Positions 59,258-64,000 of a stretch of DNA of 64,000 nucleotides are shown one piece after another (position 1 is the stretch's first letter; every line of letters begins with the position of its first letter). Under the pieces are notes generated by a model. It was not told the origin of the DNA. It was given only the letters and a program-made list of their open reading frames with translations, and searched no databases. The stretch is from Rhodoferax sp. TS-BS-61-7 (GTDB taxonomy: Bacteria > Pseudomonadota > Gammaproteobacteria > Burkholderiales > Burkholderiaceae_C). Both the position numbers and the translations under genes were made by a program. The stretch is taken from assembly GCF_002943465.1 (NCBI RefSeq), contig NZ_PTQY01000005.1:1-64000 (forward strand), written 5' to 3'.

Positions 59258-60256
59258 ATGTTAAGTAATGCCTCTATTCTCATTACCGGTGGCACGGGCT
59301 CTTTTGGGGGGACATTTATCCCGATGACACTCGAAAAATACAATCCGAAGCGATTGGTAATTTATTCGAGGGATGAGATGAAGCAGTGGGAAATGGCTCA
59401 GAAATTCGCCGGCGACGATCGGGTTTCTTTTATTATTGGTGATGTTCGCGATAAACATCGGTTGGCACGATCCTTGGACGGTATTGATTATGTAGTGCAT
59501 GCAGCCGCAACTAAAATTGTGCCGACTGCAGAATACAACCCTTTCGAATGCGTTAAGACCAACATCGATGGTGCAATGAATCTAATTGATGCATGTATCG
59601 ATCATGGCATTAAAAAGGTCGTCGCACTTTCTACAGATAAGGCGAGCAATCCAATTAATTTGTATGGTGCCACGAAGCTTGCTTCGGATAAGCTCTTTGT
59701 AGCTGGCAATTCATATGCGGGAACACATGCGACTAGATTCTCTGTAGTCAGATACGGGAATGTAATGGGCTCACGGGGGTCCGTCATTCCGTTCTTTCGG
59801 TCATTGATGCAATCCGGAGTTCTTCCAATTACAGACCCGCGGATGACGCGATTCATGATCACGTTAGAGCAAGGCGTGGAGTTAGTCTGGCACGCATTGG
59901 ATGACATGTTAGGGGGGGAGATTTATGTGAAGAAAATCCCGTCCATGACTATTCTTGATATAGCCCAAGCTGTAGCACCAGATGCTGAGCACAAGATAAT
60001 AGGTGTTCGCCCGGGTGAGAAGTTACATGAACAGATGATTGGTGCTGAGGATGCGCCACATACTTTTGAATACTTGGATCACTACAAAATTCTTCCGATG
60101 ATACATAAGTGGTCTACTGATCCAATGCGTATTAAGAATGGAACGCGAGTGCCTGAAGATTTTACTTATACCTCATGCAACAATCCCGATTGGATGTCCG
60201 TTGCCGCACTTCAGAATTGGGTTGAACTCAATGCGGGGAAGATTGGTGCTATTTAA
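59258..60256 (+). CDS. pseB: UDP-GlcNAc 4,6-dehydratase-type protein (PseB-like)
   Basis: This 332-residue extended SDR has GGTGSFG (NAD site), the SRDEMKQWEM motif typical of PseB/FlaA1, a CTK-like STDKAS, and the catalytic Tyr-Lys in YGATKLASDKLF. It should convert UDP-GlcNAc to a 4-keto-6-deoxy sugar, often the first step of pseudaminic acid or related sugars. The start at ATG 59258 is preferred to TTG 59252. It is AT-rich. The neighbouring aminotransferase fits the PseB-PseC order, but an RmlD-like gene is placed between. Confidence 0.88.
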   Translation: MLSNASILITGGTGSFGGTFIPMTLEKYNPKRLVIYSRDEMKQWEMAQKFAGDDRVSFIIGDVRDKHRLARSLDGIDYVVHAAATKIVPTAEYNPFECVKTNIDGAMNLIDACIDHGIKKVVALSTDKASNPINLYGATKLASDKLFVAGNSYAGTHATRFSVVRYGNVMGSRGSVIPFFRSLMQSGVLPITDPRMTRFMITLEQGVELVWHALDDMLGGEIYVKKIPSMTILDIAQAVAPDAEHKIIGVRPGEKLHEQMIGAEDAPHTFEYLDHYKILPMIHKWSTDPMRIKNGTRVPEDFTYTSCNNPDWMSVAALQNWVELNAGKIGAI

Positions 60257-60333
60257 TGCAATGCACACATTCTTTGAATTAATTTGACGGAGTGTTAGAG
60301 GTTGCTTTGAGTGGTTGCTGATCCATCGGCGAT

Positions 60334-61281
60334 ATGAAAAAAAAACGAATTCTCATTACTGGTGGCAGCGGATTGCTTGGGCTCAACTGGGCATGTTTGT
60401 TGCGAGAAACCTGGGATGTCGTGCTTGGCACACATCGGCAAGAGGTATGCCTCAGTGGGGTAACAACCGTTCCTCTCGCCTTAACAAATACTGAGCTATT
60501 GACTCGCCAATTGGCTGCGATGGCACCCGATGTAATCATTCATGCAGCTGGAATGACTAGTGTCGATGAGTGCGAGATTCGGCATGAAGAGGCAAAACGC
60601 GTCAATGTAGAACTCTCTGGGTACATCGCCACGGCTGCAGCTGTTTTGGGGATTGAACTAGTTCACATCTCTACGGACCATCTCTTTCAAGGTCAACACA
60701 GTTTTATTGTTGAATCAGAGCCGGTATCGCCTTTAAATTATTATGGCTTTACTAAGGCAATGGCCGAGGAGCGAGTGCAGGCGGTCAACCCTTCCGCATT
60801 AATTATTCGAACCAATTTTTTTGGTTGGGGACATGTAAATAGACAGTCGTTTAGTGACTGGCTTATTTACAACCTTCGTGCAGGGGTTCCACTCACTTTA
60901 TTCGACGACGTTTTTTTCACTCCAATTTTGGCCGATTCATTGGCCATTGCAGTACATAAACTACTGGAGAAGAAAGCTGTAGGTATATTTAATGTTGTGG
61001 GCGATGAACGAATTTCAAAGTACGAGTTTGCTGTGAAGCTTTCTCAGCATTTCGCACTTCCCGAGAAACTAATTCGGCGCAATCAAATTGTTCGCGCAGA
61101 GCTCTTGGCAGCGCGTCCACGTGACATGTCTTTATCTAATAAAAAAGTACAACTAGTATTGGATGGTGGTCTTGGCACTGTAGACGATTTTTTGATTGCA
61201 CTACGACAGCAAGAGTTGGATGGGCGGCGTGTAGAGCTTTACGGTGCGGTGAGCGAGTATATGAAACGGACGATATCGTGA
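60334..61281 (+). CDS. RmlD-like NAD(P)-dependent nucleotide-sugar reductase
   Basis: This 315-residue protein is related to dTDP-4-dehydrorhamnose reductase: GGSGLLGLNW nucleotide site, HAAGMTSVDECE, HISTDHLFQGQHSF and YYGFTKAMAE with catalytic Tyr-Lys. It likely reduces a 4-keto or 3-keto sugar. An unusual feature is its place between pseB-like and pseC-like genes, where standard pseudaminic acid pathways have none. Its stop overlaps the next start (GTGA). AT-rich. Confidence 0.82.
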   Translation: MKKKRILITGGSGLLGLNWACLLRETWDVVLGTHRQEVCLSGVTTVPLALTNTELLTRQLAAMAPDVIIHAAGMTSVDECEIRHEEAKRVNVELSGYIATAAAVLGIELVHISTDHLFQGQHSFIVESEPVSPLNYYGFTKAMAEERVQAVNPSALIIRTNFFGWGHVNRQSFSDWLIYNLRAGVPLTLFDDVFFTPILADSLAIAVHKLLEKKAVGIFNVVGDERISKYEFAVKLSQHFALPEKLIRRNQIVRAELLAARPRDMSLSNKKVQLVLDGGLGTVDDFLIALRQQELDGRRVELYGAVSEYMKRTIS

Positions 61282-62456
61282 ACATAATTTCTTATGGGCG
61301 ACAGCATATTGATGACGAGGATATCCAAGCAGTCGTTGATTGCCTGCGCAGCAATGCCCTGACGCAGGGACCCATGGTTGCTCAATTTGAGCAAGCTGTC
61401 GCCGACTATGTAGGCGCGCGTTATGCGGTGGCGGTATCAAGCGGGACGGCTGGTCTGCACATGGCTGCGTTGGCCGCCGGCGTAGGCCCCGGCAATGCGC
61501 TCCTGACCTCTCCCATCACTTTTGTGGCGACCTCGAACGCTGCGGTGTACGCGGGCGGGACGCCGCTGTTCGCCGACGTGGATGCGGATACCGTCAACAT
61601 TTCTCCCGCAGCCATCGAAAAGAAACTGGCGGAGCACCCCGAGATAAGGGTTATAAGCCCCGTGCATTTTTCGGGTCTGCCATGCGACATGGAAGCAATC
61701 AAGAATATGGCCGATGGGGCCGGCGCGGTGATCGTGGAGGACGCTGCCCACGCCCTGGGTTCGCGTTATGCCGACGGTTCGCCAGTGGGCAACTGCAAGT
61801 ACTCGCTGATGACCGTCTTTTCCTTCCATCCCGTGAAGTCCATCACCACCGGGGAAGGCGGGTTGATCACCACCAACGATGAGGAGACATACCGTAAGCT
61901 GCTGCGCTTGCGCAGCCACGGCATTAACAAGGAAGTGGACACCTACCAGCTGCCGGAGAACGCGCAGACCGATGGCGTTCCCAATCCCTGGTACCACGAG
62001 ATGCAGGAGCTGGGCTTTCATTACCGGATCACCGACATCCAATGCGCGCTCGGCGTGTCGCAAATGAAAAAGCTCGACACCTTTGTTTCGCGCCGGCGCG
62101 CGCTCGCCAAGCGCTACGACGCGGCCTTTGCCGGTTCAAAGTTGATCAAACCCGCCCAGACGGCAGGCCGCGACTGCAGCGCGCACCACCTTTACCCGGT
62201 GCGTATCGACTTTGCCGCAGCGGGCACCACTCGAGCGGTGTGTATGGGTGAGCTGCGCCAGCGCGGCTTGATCGCGCAGGTCCACTACATCCCCGTGACC
62301 ATGCAGCCTTTTTACCAGCGGCTGGGCAGCGTCAACGCTGACTATCCGCAGGCCAACGCCTACTACGCCCAAGCGCTGAGCCTGCCGCTGTACGTCGATT
62401 TGACCGACGCGCAACAGGACTCGGTCATCGCCTTATTGCTGGAGGTGCTTGGATGA
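61278..62456 (+). CDS. pseC: UDP-4-amino-sugar aminotransferase (PseC-like), GTG start
   Basis: This 392-residue PLP enzyme of the DegT/DnrJ/EryC1 family has AVAVSSGTAGLHMA, VIVEDAAHALGSRY, FSFHPVKSITTGEGG with the PLP Lys, and RSHGINKEVD. It should aminate the 4-keto position of the PseB product. The GTG start overlaps the upstream stop. Composition changes sharply inside it: the first ~100 bp are AT-rich like the genes before, then it becomes strongly GC-rich (61.4 kb onward), suggesting a recombination joint. Confidence 0.9.
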   Translation: MNIISYGRQHIDDEDIQAVVDCLRSNALTQGPMVAQFEQAVADYVGARYAVAVSSGTAGLHMAALAAGVGPGNALLTSPITFVATSNAAVYAGGTPLFADVDADTVNISPAAIEKKLAEHPEIRVISPVHFSGLPCDMEAIKNMADGAGAVIVEDAAHALGSRYADGSPVGNCKYSLMTVFSFHPVKSITTGEGGLITTNDEETYRKLLRLRSHGINKEVDTYQLPENAQTDGVPNPWYHEMQELGFHYRITDIQCALGVSQMKKLDTFVSRRRALAKRYDAAFAGSKLIKPAQTAGRDCSAHHLYPVRIDFAAAGTTRAVCMGELRQRGLIAQVHYIPVTMQPFYQRLGSVNADYPQANAYYAQALSLPLYVDLTDAQQDSVIALLLEVLG

Positions 62457-63316
62457 AACTGGCGCTCGGCACCGTCCAGTTTGGCTTAGCCTACGGTATC
62501 GCCAACCCGCAGCCACAGATTTCGTTTGCGGAGTCGAAGGCCGTTGTCGATTACGCAGCAGCTCAAGGCATGACCGTTCTGGACACTGCGATGGGCTATG
62601 GCGAAAGTGAAGCCCGGCTCGGCGAAATTGGCGTCGATGCGTGGAAGGTCATTTCCAAACTTCCGGAAGTGCCGGATGGGGGAAATGCAGCAGCCTGGAT
62701 CAACAGTGCGGTGAAGTCATCGCTTGAAAAACTAAAAATTGACTCACTGTACGGCTTGCTTCTTCATCGTCCGGCCCAGCTTCTTGGCGGCAATGGCACG
62801 GAAATCTATGCCGCCTTGCAGCGCCTGAAGGCCGACGGCCTAGTGGAGAAAATAGGTGTCTCGATTTACCAGCCGTCCGAGCTTGAGGGCGTTTTCTCCG
62901 TCGGGGAGTTTGACTTGGTTCAGTCGCCACTCAGCGTGCTGGATAGACGTCTCATTACATCGGGCTGGCTTGATCGGTTAGCAGATCGTGGAGTGGAGGT
63001 CCACGCCCGCTCCGTTTTTCTTCAAGGGCTTCTGTTGATGTCGGCGGATCAACGGCCTGGAAAGTTTGCCCGCTGGGCCGGCCTATGGGATTGTTACCAT
63101 GCGTGGGTCGCGGCCAGCGGCTTGTCGCCGCTAGAGGCCAATCTAGCCTATGTGTCGGCGATTCCCGAGGTTCAGCATGTAGTAGTCGGCGTGAATGGCC
63201 TGATCCACATTAAGGAGATACTCAGCGCGCGAACAGATAATGGCCCAGACTGGTCAACGGACTTGGCCACCGAAGATGAAGAACTTCTCAACCCGCTTGC
63301 TTGGCTACAGCTCTAA
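62453..63316 (+). CDS. Aldo/keto reductase-family protein
   Basis: This 287-residue protein has the AKR start LALGTVQFGLAYGIANPQ, the catalytic-site segment LDTAMGYGESEARLG (Asp and Tyr), a Lys in VISKLP and the late HARSVFLQGLLLM. It starts in a 4-bp overlap (ATGA) with the aminotransferase gene. Aldo/keto reductase genes accompany flagellin and polysaccharide glycosylation loci. Its sugar substrate is not known. Base composition is intermediate, GC-richer than the glycan genes to the left. Confidence 0.85.
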   Translation: MKLALGTVQFGLAYGIANPQPQISFAESKAVVDYAAAQGMTVLDTAMGYGESEARLGEIGVDAWKVISKLPEVPDGGNAAAWINSAVKSSLEKLKIDSLYGLLLHRPAQLLGGNGTEIYAALQRLKADGLVEKIGVSIYQPSELEGVFSVGEFDLVQSPLSVLDRRLITSGWLDRLADRGVEVHARSVFLQGLLLMSADQRPGKFARWAGLWDCYHAWVAASGLSPLEANLAYVSAIPEVQHVVVGVNGLIHIKEILSARTDNGPDWSTDLATEDEELLNPLAWLQL

Positions 63317-64000
63317 TGAATTTATCAGACACGTTGAATGACATACGGCTTGAAAGGATGCGGCGCCTTATGGGCTTGCTGGAACCAGATCCGCATGCGC
63401 TCGTATTGTGGAAACGTGCCATGGCCGCCCTACATGACGACGCGGAACGGAGCCGGCTTGCCCATGCCTTCCGGTTCGCCAAGGGACTCAAATACCACCA
63501 TGTCGGCCTGACAAGCGACATCTATTTTTCGCATCCGCTGAGGGTCGCGGCCCTGGCGATACTGATTTCGGGCGCGCGTGATGCCGGGACTGGCGTACTT
63601 GCGGTTTTGCACAATGTCCTGGAGGTGTCCGACGTGTCCGTGGACATACTGTCGGAGACTTTCGGCAGCGACATATCAAACCAGATAGAAACGCTGACTG
63701 TTGACCGGGACGTTCAATGGGACAAAACTTACAAAGAGGGCTACTACGGCGGGTTGGTGGCTGGTCCACTATCTGTACGTGTCGTGAAAATCGTCGACAA
63801 GCTCGACAACCTTTTCGTGCTGGGTCTCAATCCCGACGCATCCGTGAGGGAAAAGTACCTCGCGGAGATAGAGGATTTTGTTCTCCCCATGACGGAGGCA
63901 TCGTTGCCCTCGCTGACTGCCTATATGCGGAATCTGGTCCAGGATTGCCATTCAACCGGATTCATCGAACGCCCAGCCGCTACTAACCTGAAAGAAGAAA
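63316..64000 (+). CDS. HD-domain protein (RelA/SpoT-like hydrolase fold), 3' end outside window
   Basis: The 228 residues present start MNLSDTLNDIRLERMRRLM (ATG shares one base with the previous TAA) and remain open at the window end. An HD phosphohydrolase-type fold is suggested by YFSHPLRVAALAI, AVLHNVLEVSDVS and VRVVKIVDKLDNLFVL. These match the H, HD and D-containing helices of RelA/SpoT-like hydrolases. The His-Asp pair is changed to His-Asn (LHN), so metal binding may be altered. Function in the glycan locus is unknown. Confidence 0.7.
   Translation, partial: MNLSDTLNDIRLERMRRLMGLLEPDPHALVLWKRAMAALHDDAERSRLAHAFRFAKGLKYHHVGLTSDIYFSHPLRVAALAILISGARDAGTGVLAVLHNVLEVSDVSVDILSETFGSDISNQIETLTVDRDVQWDKTYKEGYYGGLVAGPLSVRVVKIVDKLDNLFVLGLNPDASVREKYLAEIEDFVLPMTEASLPSLTAYMRNLVQDCHSTGFIERPAATNLKEE

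Overview
The window reads as chromosome from a Comamonadaceae betaproteobacterium, most like Rhodoferax/Polaromonas/Acidovorax. This rests on dense GC-rich coding sequence, two Liv-type ABC operons, a Bug-type binding protein, PHA/phasin genes, DUF1840, DbpA, PEP-CTERM proteins, and a dispersed intergenic repeat that I associate with this family. No rRNA or tRNA gene was seen.

Layout. 1-119: the end of an IS30-like transposase. 159-5599 (minus): a Liv-type ABC importer operon with an alpha/beta hydrolase last. 5.7-11.4 kb: a small protein, DbpA helicase, a secreted hypothetical between two inverted MITE-like repeats, an M48 lipoprotein protease and an M14 carboxypeptidase. 11.4-15.3 kb: a PEP-CTERM protein and a FecR-domain protein that share a 40-bp promoter motif, next to a divergent NarL-type regulator/histidine kinase pair. 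15.3-19.8 kb: FKBP isomerase, DUF3857/transglutaminase protein, a small membrane protein, a PRC-barrel pseudogene and a secreted histidine phosphatase. 19.9-21.9 kb (minus): an rtcB-prfH RNA-repair/ribosome-rescue module behind a 19-codon leader ORF. 22.2-25.9 kb: a VWA protein, sensor kinase and OmpR-type regulator in one operon. 26.2-29.0 kb: two divergent regulator/NTF2-like pairs (TetR-DUF1348, AraC-SnoaL-like), somewhat AT-richer. 29.3-38.2 kb: htpG with a heat-shock-type promoter, a lipase-like hydrolase, an RsuA/RluF-type pseudouridine synthase, DctA, a methylesterase-like hydrolase, DUF4124 and a second PEP-CTERM protein.

38.3-48.7 kb: a Crp-type regulator divergent from a second complete Liv-type operon. 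That operon has an acyl-CoA synthetase at its head and a PaaK-like ligase after it, suggesting uptake and CoA activation of an organic acid. A Bug-type binding protein follows. 48.8-57.1 kb: storage-lipid genes. They include a PHA-system protein, acyl-CoA-binding protein, WS/DGAT wax ester synthase, patatin, TetR regulator, histone-like phasin and a 666-aa fatty acyl-CoA reductase of the Marinobacter type. Together they predict fatty alcohol and wax ester (or TAG) synthesis next to PHA granule functions.

57.1-64.0 kb: a surface-glycan or flagellin-glycosylation locus. It is clearly AT-richer from about 57.1 to 61.4 kb, then abruptly GC-rich inside the pseC-like gene. It holds a PglK/MsbA-type ABC flippase, a PseB-like dehydratase, an RmlD-like reductase, a PseC-like aminotransferase, an aldo/keto reductase and a truncated HD-domain protein cut by the window end.

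The most striking non-coding signal is a ~55-bp repeat with nine recognisable copies, all in the same orientation. Five lie between convergent genes, three supply the stop codon of the neighbouring minus-strand gene, and two are fused to near-identical terminator hairpins.
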